From: Treponema sp. UBA1233
Lineage (GTDB): Bacteria; Spirochaetota; Spirochaetia; Treponematales; Treponemataceae
Assembly (NCBI GenBank): GCA_002309305.1
Contig: DBWR01000062.1
Span: 1-56,954 of the forward strand
Direction: 5' to 3'
DNA length: 56,954 bases
Positions 1 to 9,240 of the stretch are shown one piece after another (the first letter of the stretch is position 1; each line of letters opens with the position of its first letter). A program made the position numbers and the translations under genes. The notes beneath the pieces were generated by a model. The model worked only from the letters and a program-made list of their open reading frames with translations. It made no database searches and was not told the DNA's origin.

Positions 1-915
1 GGAATGATTGCCAATATGTTTGTTCCAAAATACGAAATCAAGCATGCAGTGAACAACTTAAGCTTTAACATCGAAAAAGGCGAGATGGTGGGTTTCATCG
101 GTCCAAACGGTGCGGGAAAATCTTCCACAATCAAAATGCTTTCAGGGATCCTTTGTCCAGACAAGGGTTCAATCAGTGTAAATGGTTATATTCCCTACAA
201 GCAGAGAAAGGCTTATGTCGGAAACATAGGTGTTGTATTCGGGCAAAAGTCACAGCTGCAATGGGATCTTCCGGTCATAGACAGTTTTGAGCTTCTCCGT
301 GCAATCTACCGTATTCCGCAGGACAAATACAAAAGGAATCTTGAACGCTTTACTGACATGCTCGACATGAAGGGATTCATAAATCAACCGGTCAGGCAGC
401 TTTCTTTAGGGCAAAGGATGAGGTCAGACATTGTGGCTTCCCTTTTGCATTCACCTGATATCGTATTCTTTGATGAACCGACGATTGGTGTAGACGTAAT
501 CGGAAAGGAAACAATCCGCAGCTTTATCAGGCAGTTGAACGAGGAAGACAAGGTTACGATGATTTTTACCACCCACGACATGCAGGACATCGAACAGACT
601 TGCAACAGAATCATCATCATTGACAAAGGCTCTCTTATGTACGACGGTTCCCTCCACGACATCAGAAGCAAATACGGAACAGCAAGAAGGCTCATCGCGG
701 AGTTTAATGAAGAAACTAATGTGTCTCCGATTGAAAATGTTGAGATAAGCGAAATGAAGGACAGGAAAATCAGCTTTAGCTTTGACAATAATATCGTTGA
801 CGTAAACAAACTGATGCACGAGATTCTGGACAATTACAATGTACGCGACATTACCGTGGCAGAACCTGAAATCGAAAGCATCATTCAAAAAATGTACAAC
901 GGCATGGAGGTGTAA
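1..915 (+). CDS. ABC-2 type transporter ATP-binding protein (5' end outside window)
   Basis: This is the ATPase subunit of an ABC-2 exporter, acting at the cytoplasmic face with the two permeases that follow. Counting from the first ATG at base 4, Walker A is GPNGAGKS (residues 33-40), the signature is LSLGQ (about 134-138), Walker B is IVFFDEPT (about 153-160) and the H-loop is in TTHD. The frame is open to the left edge, and the visible N-terminus begins partway through the first beta sheet of the fold, so the true start probably lies upstream. The stop codon abuts the start of the first permease, which indicates an operon and translational coupling. The long C-terminal tail after the H-loop is usual for ABC-2 exporters of the kind paired with PF06182-like permeases. 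The substrate cannot be told from sequence. Confidence 0.9.
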   Translation, partial: GMIANMFVPKYEIKHAVNNLSFNIEKGEMVGFIGPNGAGKSSTIKMLSGILCPDKGSISVNGYIPYKQRKAYVGNIGVVFGQKSQLQWDLPVIDSFELLRAIYRIPQDKYKRNLERFTDMLDMKGFINQPVRQLSLGQRMRSDIVASLLHSPDIVFFDEPTIGVDVIGKETIRSFIRQLNEEDKVTMIFTTHDMQDIEQTCNRIIIIDKGSLMYDGSLHDIRSKYGTARRLIAEFNEETNVSPIENVEISEMKDRKISFSFDNNIVDVNKLMHEILDNYNVRDITVAEPEIESIIQKMYNGMEV

Positions 916-1710
916 ATGAGTCTGTCACCTTATCTTGCATTTGCAAAAAAAAGCTTTCTTCAGAAAAGTGCTTATCGTCTGGACCATTGGCTCGGTATTT
1001 TGAACACGCTCATACGGCTTGTCATTTATGTTGAAATCTACAGGGCCTTGTACGGGGGCAGGACCAGTGTTGACGGAATCACCATGAGCATGGTAATAAC
1101 AAACTTCATCCTGTCGCTTGGCCTTGAATCATTTTTTGTTGTAGATGACTATTACCTTTCAAGCAGGCTTTACAACGGAAGCATTGCAACAGAAATGCTT
1201 TTGCCAGTAAGTTTCCATGGAAGAATGCTATCTGACAACCTCGGGACCGCATTGTTCAAATTGATTTTCCATTTTGTTCCGGCAATGATTGTGGCCCTTA
1301 TATTTTTTGGAATAGAATCACCTGCAAGCGTCGGTTCATTCTTCCTCTTTTTGCTCAGTGCGATTCTTGGTTACGGTGTTTTGTGGAGCATGAGCTTTTT
1401 ATTCCAGATGTTTTCTTTCTGGCTGTTGAATGTATGGGCCATCATGACATTAAAAAACGTCTTCATCAACGTTCTGTCCGGCTCAATGATTCCCCTGTGG
1501 TTCATGCCCGAAATAGTAAGGAAAATAATCGGCTTTACTCCATTTGATTCAATTTATTTTACACCAGTACAGATTTACCTTGGAAACATAAGCGGCTCAG
1601 AGCTTATACTAGGATTTGTAAAGCAGCTGATTTGGATTGCAGCCTTACTTATTTTTGGATTCATGCTGTGGAACAAAGGCAAAAAGAAACTTGTTGTTCA
1701 GGGAGGTTGA
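916..1710 (+). CDS. ABC-2 family permease, first subunit
   Basis: This 264-residue integral membrane protein has about six hydrophobic segments. It resembles the first of the two paired permeases (PF06182-like) that work with an ABC-2 ATPase. It starts on the base after the ATPase stop codon, and the second permease follows two bases after its own stop. The N-terminus (MSLSPYLAFAKKSFLQKSAY) is a short amphipathic cytoplasmic stretch before the first membrane span, typical of this family. Substrate is unknown; relatives are annotated as drug, viologen or lipid exporters, and none of these can be chosen here. Confidence 0.85.
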   Translation: MSLSPYLAFAKKSFLQKSAYRLDHWLGILNTLIRLVIYVEIYRALYGGRTSVDGITMSMVITNFILSLGLESFFVVDDYYLSSRLYNGSIATEMLLPVSFHGRMLSDNLGTALFKLIFHFVPAMIVALIFFGIESPASVGSFFLFLLSAILGYGVLWSMSFLFQMFSFWLLNVWAIMTLKNVFINVLSGSMIPLWFMPEIVRKIIGFTPFDSIYFTPVQIYLGNISGSELILGFVKQLIWIAALLIFGFMLWNKGKKKLVVQGG

Positions 1711-1712
1711 TT

Positions 1713-2522
1713 ATGAAATCGGATTTTTTCAGTCTTACGGCACTTTATACAAAGATGATTTTTCGCTCATGGTTTCAGTACAAGGTTGACGCCATTCTTC
1801 GTTCATTTGCGGTTTTTATGCGCGAGGCAACTGCAATCATCGTAATCTATTTTACGCTTTTGAAATTCGACAGTCTTAACGGATGGAACATTTATGAGAT
1901 GCTGTTTTTGTTCAGCCTTGTCTATGTCACCTACGGAATACTGATTATATTTTTTACGGGCCTAAGGGATTTTGGTCAGACAGTCAGGACGGGTGGATTT
2001 GACCGATATCTTTTGCGCCCCAGAGGTGTCTTGTATCAGCTGATTTTTTCAAATGCGGACTGGTTTGCCGCTGTGGGACACGGAGGTTTGGGCATCCTGC
2101 TTTTCATTCTTTCTGCCGCAAAGATTGGAGTCGTTTGGACACCGTTGCGGATTGTCTATTATGTCTTTACGATTGCAGGCGGTGTTTTGATTCAGGGGGC
2201 AATATTCCTCTTTCTTGCAACACTGAACATCTATCTTTTGGAAACCAACACGTTAAAGGAAGTGTTCTACTGGAACATGCGCAAATTTGCTGGATATCCG
2301 ATAAGCATTTTCCACAAAGCTATTCAATTCTGCATGACTTTTATCGTACCCTTTGCCTTTGTAAATTATTTTCCCGCACAGTTCCTGTTAAGAAAAGATG
2401 ACTTGTCTTGCTATCCGTCTTTCTTTATGTACATCACCCCTCTTGTGGGACTAGTCATGTACATTCTTGCCTATCTCTTTTGGAATTTCAGCATCAAGTA
2501 TTACAAGAGTTCAGGAAATTAG
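1713..2522 (+). CDS. ABC-2 family permease, second subunit
   Basis: This 269-residue multi-span membrane protein is the second permease of the exporter. I placed the start at the ATG at 1713, not at the in-frame codon upstream at 1632, because GGGAGG lies just before it and the upstream extension would only re-read the end of the first permease. The central segment FGQTVRTGGFDRYLLRPRG is a cytoplasmic loop of the kind conserved in the second subunit of ABC2_membrane_6-type pairs. The gene is last in the operon. No clear intrinsic terminator is visible in the 74 bases before the next gene. Confidence 0.85.
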   Translation: MKSDFFSLTALYTKMIFRSWFQYKVDAILRSFAVFMREATAIIVIYFTLLKFDSLNGWNIYEMLFLFSLVYVTYGILIIFFTGLRDFGQTVRTGGFDRYLLRPRGVLYQLIFSNADWFAAVGHGGLGILLFILSAAKIGVVWTPLRIVYYVFTIAGGVLIQGAIFLFLATLNIYLLETNTLKEVFYWNMRKFAGYPISIFHKAIQFCMTFIVPFAFVNYFPAQFLLRKDDLSCYPSFFMYITPLVGLVMYILAYLFWNFSIKYYKSSGN

Positions 2523-2596
2523 TGTTCGCAATGCTTCCACGTTGCACTTGCCTTTCACACTACGTTTAATACATAATAGTAACACTGGGGGCATTA

Positions 2597-3112
2597 ATGA
2601 AGCAACTCTTTTGCATAGACTTGAAGGATTACGATAAAGGTGACTCGGTTTTCAGACGGCCATCGGCTAGGGCTATCATCCTGAAGGACGGAAAGATTTC
2701 CCTTGTCTACAGTAAAAAGGAAAAATATTACAAATTCCCTGGAGGTGGTATCCATGATGACGAAGATAAAACCGTCGCCCTTATCCGTGAAGTAAAAGAA
2801 GAAGTGGGTCTGGTGGTAATTCCAGAAAGCATACGTGAATTTGGAAGCGTACTTAGAAGACAAAAGAGTGACAGAAGTCCACACACAATTTTTGAACAGG
2901 AAAATTTTTACTATCTGTGCGATGTACAGAAACAAGTCCAGGAACAAAATCTTGACGATTATGAAAAGGAAGCCGAGTTTACGCTTAGGACTGTATCTTT
3001 AGACGAAGCCATCAAAACCAATGCCGAATACAAGAGCGAAGTGTACTTTAACGAAATAATGATAAAGCGTGAAAAGCAGGTACTAGAAATTATAAGGAAG
3101 ATGAAAAATTGA
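2597..3112 (+). CDS. NUDIX hydrolase
   Basis: The 171-residue protein carries a complete Nudix box: GGIHDDEDKTVALIREVKEE followed by VG, matching GX5EX7REUXEEXGU. The Arg-Glu and Glu-Glu residues that bind the metal are intact, so it is probably an active pyrophosphohydrolase of a nucleoside-diphosphate-linked substrate. The substrate is not predictable. A G-rich ribosome binding site (GGGGG) precedes the ATG, and a CATAAT-like -10 hexamer sits about 20 bases upstream, so it probably has its own promoter. It is a single gene between the ABC operon and a converging lipoprotein gene. Confidence 0.88.
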   Translation: MKQLFCIDLKDYDKGDSVFRRPSARAIILKDGKISLVYSKKEKYYKFPGGGIHDDEDKTVALIREVKEEVGLVVIPESIREFGSVLRRQKSDRSPHTIFEQENFYYLCDVQKQVQEQNLDDYEKEAEFTLRTVSLDEAIKTNAEYKSEVYFNEIMIKREKQVLEIIRKMKN

Positions 3113-3185
3113 ACTCTGCTCTCAAGGCACTAAAAATGCAGGAAGATTCTTAATACCTTGAAAATGATTATATTAAAATTTTACC

Positions 3186-4916
3186 CTATCTCTTTACCGG
3201 ATTTGCCTTGTCTGATGGTAAGAAAACGATAACAGACGAATCATCATTATATTTTGAAGTTTCGCTTACCCCAGAAGGCATGGAATTAGAGGAGTTTTTG
3301 AAGGCATATTGTCCTGAACTGTTAGAAACCAAAGATGCAAAATACTTGGCCTTGGAACTTGTAAAGTTATTTCCAGTACAAACTATTTGGCTTTTTGTTT
3401 CGTTCACATTTGAAATCATGAAAATTGCTTCTTTGTTGGAAGTTCCTGATCTGTTGTCCGTAACCTTGTTGTTGGAGAAAACCAGATTCGTAACCCTTTT
3501 GTCTGTGGTAACAGTTTTGCCACTTTGCAAAGCCCTATCCCTATTCCTCAGGAAGACTACACTTTCACCTTTAGCTTTTGCTGTCCTTGTAAATGTATTG
3601 TTGTGGATTACAACATTGTCTATACAAAATTTCTGCAAATCACCTAATCCCAATGACAGGTAACCTTCTGTAGAATAACCCTGATAATCATTATAGACAT
3701 AAATGTCACAGAAACCAGGATTCTTAAAGGTACAGTCAGTGATGTTCACAATGATGGATGCCTCATTTATCATGAAGTTTACAAAATTGTTTTCCAAAAG
3801 GTTGTTTGCAAAATTCAACATGCCGCAGCCTTCAGAAATGAATCCTGTTCCAGCACATCTAAGACTGTCCACTGCAGTTTCATCAATTGTCATCTGATCC
3901 GGAACAGACAGGTTTGGCATACAGTTGGTAAACTTACAGCCGAAGACATCAAAATCGGAAGCATACAGGGCATAAACTCCGACCTTACAATTGGTAAATG
4001 TTGTGTTCTGGAATTTTTCAAGGTATCCACCCAACGCACGTACACCCTGAGTAAAGCCTTCAAATTTGCAGTTATATACTGCCGCAAGTGAACCGCCCCA
4101 AGGCAAGAAAACTCCCCAGGTTACACCAGATGGAAGAGTCGTAGCATTCTTGAACTTATCTGGATTTCCCTTTAGGTAGATTCCAAAAAGATTCATGCTT
4201 CCACTCTTTTTTGTATCAGTATTATTCAGAATGAACAGAGAATTATCTTCGACTGTATAAAATCCATATTGTGGTTCATAAGTGTAATTATAATCTTTTG
4301 TACATTTTGTTTCATCCCAGTCTATGGCACGCATATTAATGTTAGTTTCGACATAAACATAAGAACTCATCGGACAGAACAAATCAACAATCAGTGTGTC
4401 TCCCATAACAGAAAAGAGTTCACTAATTAAGTCCGCATTTTTTCTTTTGTTTGACTTTTCTTCAGCTGCAGTTTTGTTTGGTCCAAACCATGAAAGGGTA
4501 ACATATTTATTCAACAGGTTTCCGCTGAACCCAACATTTGAAAAACTGACATTTCCATCCAAATAGGTATTGTTGAATTCGATTTTTCCATTTTTAATGG
4601 AACCGTCTTTTCCAAAAGAAAGTATTGAACCCTCTGGAATCTTTACGCTCTGTCCGCCCAAATCAAATTCATAGTCAATGTAATAAATGTATTTTGCTGA
4701 GGTAACGGCACTTTTAAAACTTTGATTCTCCGGTATGTTTTTGTATCCAAGACACTTTTCTATAGGAGCCCTGTCATTGTAGCCGACGTTCTCACTGTCC
4801 TCATAATCAATTACTTCAACTGTTTCAATATTCGCTTTGCAGGAAACAATTGACACTACAGCTAAAATGATTAATGCAGTTTTTAATACTTTCATCCAAC
4901 TTTTTATACTCTTCAT
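3186..4916 (-). CDS. parallel beta-helix type lipoprotein, copy 2
   Basis: This 576-residue exported lipoprotein has a hydrophobic signal peptide ending in the lipobox VSIVSC (Cys 26). The mature part is rich in short Asn/Asp/Gly-containing strands (NCKFEGFTQGV, NTTFTNCKVG, NCTFKNPGF) that repeat about every 20-25 residues, as in right-handed parallel beta-helix proteins of the pectate-lyase-like fold. It is a paralogue of the gene just upstream: both have a region of the form LPEG(S/T)-L-F-G-G-IKNG-FNNT-G-SFSN near residues 85-130, followed by SWF. GGGG precedes the ATG. The 18-base gap to the upstream gene suggests an operon. It is probably surface- or periplasm-anchored. I see no catalytic residues I can name, so adhesin or polysaccharide-binding roles are only guesses. 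Confidence 0.75.
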   Translation of the reverse strand: MKSIKSWMKVLKTALIILAVVSIVSCKANIETVEVIDYEDSENVGYNDRAPIEKCLGYKNIPENQSFKSAVTSAKYIYYIDYEFDLGGQSVKIPEGSILSFGKDGSIKNGKIEFNNTYLDGNVSFSNVGFSGNLLNKYVTLSWFGPNKTAAEEKSNKRKNADLISELFSVMGDTLIVDLFCPMSSYVYVETNINMRAIDWDETKCTKDYNYTYEPQYGFYTVEDNSLFILNNTDTKKSGSMNLFGIYLKGNPDKFKNATTLPSGVTWGVFLPWGGSLAAVYNCKFEGFTQGVRALGGYLEKFQNTTFTNCKVGVYALYASDFDVFGCKFTNCMPNLSVPDQMTIDETAVDSLRCAGTGFISEGCGMLNFANNLLENNFVNFMINEASIIVNITDCTFKNPGFCDIYVYNDYQGYSTEGYLSLGLGDLQKFCIDNVVIHNNTFTRTAKAKGESVVFLRNRDRALQSGKTVTTDKRVTNLVFSNNKVTDNRSGTSNKEAIFMISNVNETKSQIVCTGNNFTSSKAKYFASLVSNSSGQYAFKNSSNSMPSGVSETSKYNDDSSVIVFLPSDKANPVKR

Positions 4917-4934
4917 TTTGTTTACCCCACTTTT

Positions 4935-6617
4935 TTATCTTTCTGTAATATGTAAAACATCAGTTTTGCCTGATTTTTTGGTTAGACCTCCGTAAGAATT
5001 ACCTGATGCGTTGATATTAAATGTTCCGGAACTGTCGTCAATTACATTATATACTTTAGTAGCGGCGGCACTGTAAAAGGAGTTTCCAGTTACAGTGTAT
5101 CCAGTTCCGCTTGTCGATGTATTGTAAATGTCAAAAATATTATCTTCGTAAAAAACTGTAATGGTTTTATCCACTTCCATATCGTCAGAGATTATGTTGT
5201 TCGTAATCGAAACATCAGATCCACGGTTTCCCTTGTCACAGATGTAGAATATTCCAAAGCCTGGCTTGCTGTCCTGACCCTGAACGTCACATCTTGCTCC
5301 ACGTGCAAAGGTACATGAATTAATTTTGACATTTGAAAATGCTGGATTTGATGCCGAATAATTTTCCGGATTATTCACGGCCTGATTGTTTATCATCACT
5401 TGACTTAATGTTCCGGTATCAAAAATTGCATTGTGGATGTCTATGTTTTTGTTTGCCTGATCCAGTATCACATGAATGAAATTGAATTCAAAGCGGCAGT
5501 TTATTACGTTGACGTTGGCACAGTTTTTAAGATAAAGTCCACCCCCAAGCTTCGCTATGTCCGCAGCATCCGTTTCAAGGGTTGGATCCTTATCACTGCT
5601 GTTTATGTAATGCAAATTTCTTTCATAAAAATGGAAATTCAAAAGGTTGGAGTTCAAGCGACATCCCCTAAGCTCGCATACGTTCGTGTTCTCCGCCCAA
5701 AAACCGTATCTGTTTGAACTGAAATAAGAATTTTTAATCAGTCGGATTATTCCACCCGAAGACCTGATTCCATAAGTAAAGCCTACAAAACTTGAATCAT
5801 GAATCTCGGTAATTGTAGCACCCTGCTTCAAATCGATTCCGCAAAGTGTGTATGGATTTGAAAGAGAGGATCCACCTGATGAGCATTTTTCCCACAGATT
5901 TCCACCGATATAAAGATTTAGGTTGCCTATTACAGAGATACCCTGCATGGAAATGTCTCCACCGGCTTCCACCACAAACACAGTATTGTTCATGATGCCA
6001 TTAAAACCATACTCGACATTCTTAAGCATGGTGGCATAAACACCTTCGCTGGCATCAATTCCCTTAAACGAAATTTTGCCTTTGATTGTGATTGGTTTCC
6101 TGGTAAAGTAAACTTTGTCAATATAAACAGAACAACCGCTTGGACAACAGTCAATTATCTGCTGGATTTTAGCAGCATCGTGGGTATTTACCGTTACGTT
6201 TCCCCTTCCAAGATTTACATTTGACGTCTTACCGTCTTCCACATTGAACCAACTGAGCTCGACCCTGCTATTGCTCAAAGTTCCCTGGTAAGAACAATTG
6301 GAAAAACTGGCATATCCTGAAATATCCGTGTTGTTGAATTTTACGGTTCCATTGTAAATGTATCCGCCTATAAACTTTAGCGTTACATTTTCAGGAAGTT
6401 CAAGGGTACCCTGTTTTAAATCAAAACCATCCCTGATTACATAGACCTTTCTTGTCTGCGTAATTTGCTCTGTAAGCGGAGAGTCTGTCGATAGAATGAT
6501 TTCGTTTTCAGCGGTCTTGTAATTGACTACAGTCTTTTTTTCTGTAACTTCTGTGGTAAAATTGCATGATGTAAATGTAATCAGAACAATCCCGATTACG
6601 AGAAATACTTTTTTCAT
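4935..6617 (-). CDS. parallel beta-helix type lipoprotein, copy 1
   Basis: This 560-residue lipoprotein has a short signal peptide with lipobox TFTSC (Cys 18). The mature protein is a run of Asn-rich beta-strand repeats (NCRFEFNFIHV, SCTFARGARC, NAIFDTGTLS) that looks like a right-handed beta-helix. Around residues 80-130 it has the same LPENVTLKFIGGYIYNG, FNNT, GYASFSN and LSWF blocks as the next gene, so the pair arose by tandem duplication and then diverged strongly. A GAAGGTG ribosome binding site lies just before the ATG. It is the first gene of the pair. A T-rich stretch (6685-6714) lies upstream. Function unknown. Confidence 0.75.
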   Translation of the reverse strand: MKKVFLVIGIVLITFTSCNFTTEVTEKKTVVNYKTAENEIILSTDSPLTEQITQTRKVYVIRDGFDLKQGTLELPENVTLKFIGGYIYNGTVKFNNTDISGYASFSNCSYQGTLSNSRVELSWFNVEDGKTSNVNLGRGNVTVNTHDAAKIQQIIDCCPSGCSVYIDKVYFTRKPITIKGKISFKGIDASEGVYATMLKNVEYGFNGIMNNTVFVVEAGGDISMQGISVIGNLNLYIGGNLWEKCSSGGSSLSNPYTLCGIDLKQGATITEIHDSSFVGFTYGIRSSGGIIRLIKNSYFSSNRYGFWAENTNVCELRGCRLNSNLLNFHFYERNLHYINSSDKDPTLETDAADIAKLGGGLYLKNCANVNVINCRFEFNFIHVILDQANKNIDIHNAIFDTGTLSQVMINNQAVNNPENYSASNPAFSNVKINSCTFARGARCDVQGQDSKPGFGIFYICDKGNRGSDVSITNNIISDDMEVDKTITVFYEDNIFDIYNTSTSGTGYTVTGNSFYSAAATKVYNVIDDSSGTFNINASGNSYGGLTKKSGKTDVLHITER

Positions 6618-6722
6618 CTTGTCACCTTCACTTTTTGTATTTTCTAATTAGACTTTAACTGCAAAAAATAATCGTGTCAAGAGATTTTTTTAATTTTTTT
6701 AAATTTTTTTTTCAGGAAATCA

Positions 6723-7361
6723 TCATGGTAAACTCAAGCCAAGTTTCTTTTCTATTAAGGCCATGGTACCTTCTACTCCAAGACTGTCATCACGGAAGTT
6801 CACTTCAAAACCGCAGTTCAAATACTCGTCATAGCTTTCCTGCGAACAAATTAACTCCAGCCCCTTACGGTAATTATCCAAAGCAGCCTGAGGATCCGGT
6901 TCTTCCATCATCAGCTGATAGAGAAACTGCTTTTCCTTATCCGGACGGTCAAAAAACCTCCGTATTGCCATATCACGTGGTGCAAGCATGATCATGACGT
7001 GTTTTCTGTCGGTAATCTTATGCAGGGTTTCAGGGCAGATGTTGGTGTCTATAAAAACCTTGCGTCCATTGGTTTCCATCGTTTCCAGCATCCTAAGCTC
7101 AATTATCTCGCACTCCTTTTTCGCATCAGCAATCCATTGGGCATATTCCTCAGGAGTCCGACGGATAAAGTCATGCCAGTCCTTAAGATCCCGCGTATAA
7201 CACAAGGCCGGAAATTCCTTTGGGTCCAATTCGCCTTCATAATTGTCGTGGTAGTTTTCGTTACATTCAATGCCGTCATATTTTTCCGCAAGAAGATGCA
7301 CCATCGTAGATTTTCCCGCGTACGATGTTCCGCTAAAAAAATAGAAATTCTCAAGATTCAT
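6723..7361 (-). CDS. P-loop kinase / AAA-type ATPase, unassigned
   Basis: The 212-residue protein starts at the ATG at 7361, which is preceded by GGAGG; the longer frame upstream only re-reads the end of the neighbouring gene. A P-loop GTSYAGKS occurs at about residues 9-16 right after a beta strand (FYFFSG), as in small-molecule or nucleotide kinases. A later segment DTNICPETLHKITDRKHV followed by IMLAPRDMAIRRFF looks like a kinase lid and base-recognition region. No specific substrate family is recognised. It begins four bases after the GNAT-VOC gene, and the three genes HAD, GNAT-VOC and kinase form one leftward operon. Confidence 0.65.
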   Translation of the reverse strand: MNLENFYFFSGTSYAGKSTMVHLLAEKYDGIECNENYHDNYEGELDPKEFPALCYTRDLKDWHDFIRRTPEEYAQWIADAKKECEIIELRMLETMETNGRKVFIDTNICPETLHKITDRKHVMIMLAPRDMAIRRFFDRPDKEKQFLYQLMMEEPDPQAALDNYRKGLELICSQESYDEYLNCGFEVNFRDDSLGVEGTMALIEKKLGLSLP

Positions 7362-7365
7362 ATTT

Positions 7366-8283
7366 CTAATCCTCCGGGTTGAATAACTCCACCTGTTCTC
7401 CAAGCGGTCCATAGAAAAATGCCAGCCTAGCATGAAATTCAGGTTTGCTCGGTATCACATTATCTTTTGGTTTTATGAAAACTTCATATCCAGCTGCCTC
7501 TACCTTTGCCGCAAGCTCATCAACATGTTTTGTTGCAAGTGCAAAATGACGAACCGCACCTAAAGAGCGAATTCCTTCCCCATTGCAAAAAATCTCGATA
7601 CGTGCAGGATGAAGTGAATTTCCAGATTTCAGCATTACTCCCTGATCCCAACGACGTTCTTCTGCAAAACCAAGAATCTCTTTGTAAAAATTCACAGCCT
7701 TTTCAAAACCCTCCGGATCCTGACATTTCATTGAAACATGATGAATGTCGCAAATTGGTTGGCTTGTATGGAATTCTTCCCTGGTAACCGCCATGTCGAT
7801 GCATTTCCATTTTTCACCAAAGAATTCCATCTCCCTTTCACTGACCGGTTTGAATCCGGCCGCCTTATAGCAAGCCATTGCAGGAGGATTGTTTTCAAAC
7901 ACCCCAAGATCAACTTTTTCCGCCTTAAATATGTTGAACGCATATTCAAGTGAAAGCTGAAGCATTTGTCTGCCGTATCCCTTGCCTCGTCGTGCTTCAT
8001 CAACAATAACAAATCCAAAGCGAATGTGTGTCTTCTCTGGATTCATATAACGCATGATTAGATGACCGACAATTCCTTCTTCATCAAAAGCCGTAAACGG
8101 AAAGAAATTATCCGGTTCACTGCAATCACCATTGTTATCAATATATTTTTGATTCATGTCATCGGCAGTGATTGGGAATTTGTCGTATCTGTCTGCTGTC
8201 CACTTACGGAAGCTTTCTTCGTCCCTACACCATGAGATAATCGTTTTTGCATCTTCTGCCTTATATGGTCTTAACCGCAGCAT
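7366..8283 (-). CDS. GNAT acetyltransferase fused to a VOC (glyoxalase-like) domain
   Basis: Two domains are visible in 305 residues. Residues 1 to about 170 are a GNAT N-acetyltransferase: the acetyl-CoA loop is RRGKGYGRQM, followed by a helix and the typical ENNPPAMACYKAAGF motif. Residues about 180-305 are a vicinal-oxygen-chelate domain: CDIHHVSMKCQDP, FYKEILGF, AVRHFALATKHVDEL and GEQVELF, with candidate metal ligands His, His and Glu. The two parts are read in one frame without a stop, so this is a true fusion. GNAT acts on an amine of some small molecule or peptide; the VOC domain could bind or detoxify a substrate. It is second in the HAD/GNAT-VOC/kinase operon. Confidence 0.85.
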   Translation of the reverse strand: MLRLRPYKAEDAKTIISWCRDEESFRKWTADRYDKFPITADDMNQKYIDNNGDCSEPDNFFPFTAFDEEGIVGHLIMRYMNPEKTHIRFGFVIVDEARRGKGYGRQMLQLSLEYAFNIFKAEKVDLGVFENNPPAMACYKAAGFKPVSEREMEFFGEKWKCIDMAVTREEFHTSQPICDIHHVSMKCQDPEGFEKAVNFYKEILGFAEERRWDQGVMLKSGNSLHPARIEIFCNGEGIRSLGAVRHFALATKHVDELAAKVEAAGYEVFIKPKDNVIPSKPEFHARLAFFYGPLGEQVELFNPED

Positions 8284-8294
8284 TTATTCCCCCT

Positions 8295-9125
8295 TCAAGA
8301 TGCGTGTTCCTGTATCCATTGTTCGAAATAACAGGCCACACTGTCATCATCATTTTTCCCGATTATTTTTGTTGCCCATGCCTTTGCTTCAGGTATTGCA
8401 TTTTCCACGGCACATGCTTCATCCGCTATTTCAAACATGGGCAGATCGTTGACTGAATCTCCAAAGACAACAAGCTTGTCGGCTCCAATCTTTTTCTTTA
8501 GTGCCAAAATTGCCTTTGCCTTAGTACAGTTTTCCAGACAAATCTCAAGCCAGAATTCCTTGTCGTAAGCATCCTTTTGGAAAACACACTCCCATCCCTC
8601 AAATTTTTTCATGCGTTCATAAGCGGGCCTGAGTTTTGATTCGTCATCAACCAAAGTAACATAACCCACCTCTCCATCAAACATCGTCTCCATATCATCC
8701 ACTTGTTTCATGCGGGAATCTTTTTTGTGGTCATCAATATATTTTTGAAAACCCGGTACAGGATTTTTTGCACAATAGAACTTGTACATCTCATCACCGA
8801 AATAAGAGGAAACAAACCCCCTTTCTTTAAGTTCAGGAAGCTCTGTCTTTAACAGTTTAATTTCCTCTGCAGTGAATACGGCTTTTTGAATCATCCGCCC
8901 TGTTGAATTGTCGGCAAGAACAGTTCCGTTTCTAGTAATGACCGGCAGTTTCAGTTTTAACTTTCCTGTGATTTCCATCGCACTTTGAATTGAACGAGCG
9001 GTTGCATAAGTAAACAGGATCCCCTTTTCTACCAGACGATTTAAAGTATTTATTGTTTTTTCTGACAGAGTTTTGTCACTGCGCATCAACGTCCCGTCCA
9101 AATCAGAAACAAAAAGAGTTTTCAT
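8295..9125 (-). CDS. Cof-type HAD phosphatase
   Basis: This 276-residue HAD hydrolase of the Cof/YidA type (type IIB cap) has motif I DLDGTL (residues 8-13, with the two catalytic Asp), motif II in FTYATARS, the conserved Lys region, and motif III/IV GDSVNDLPMFE. It probably removes phosphate from sugar phosphates or nucleotides in the cytoplasm. The start at 9125 is chosen because GGAGGTG precedes it; an in-frame ATG 11 codons upstream lacks such a site. It is the first gene of the leftward operon and is followed by the GNAT-VOC gene after 11 bases. Confidence 0.88.
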   Translation of the reverse strand: MKTLFVSDLDGTLMRSDKTLSEKTINTLNRLVEKGILFTYATARSIQSAMEITGKLKLKLPVITRNGTVLADNSTGRMIQKAVFTAEEIKLLKTELPELKERGFVSSYFGDEMYKFYCAKNPVPGFQKYIDDHKKDSRMKQVDDMETMFDGEVGYVTLVDDESKLRPAYERMKKFEGWECVFQKDAYDKEFWLEICLENCTKAKAILALKKKIGADKLVVFGDSVNDLPMFEIADEACAVENAIPEAKAWATKIIGKNDDDSVACYFEQWIQEHAS

Positions 9126-9202
9126 TTTCACCTCCACAGTCTTAAAGCTAGAAACCATTATCAGTATAGTTTGAAAACCATCAAAGTTCTAGTACCATGG
9201 TA

Positions 9203-9231
9203 TTGTGAGCAACACTTTTCTGTGCTATGAT
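9203..9231 (+). promoter_or_regulatory. sigma-70-type promoter for the HExxH membrane protein
   Basis: TTGTGA (-35) and TATGAT (-10) are separated by exactly 17 bases. The expected transcription start falls near 9238, a few bases before the ATG at 9241, so the transcript would have almost no leader. An in-frame GTG inside the -35 box cannot be the start if this promoter is right. Confidence 0.5.
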
Positions 9232-9240
9232 ATGGATTGT

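Noticed and set aside
384..833. Leftward ORF of 149 codons inside the ABC ATPase gene
   Set aside because: Antisense shadow of a well-supported coding frame; no ribosome binding site or family signal.
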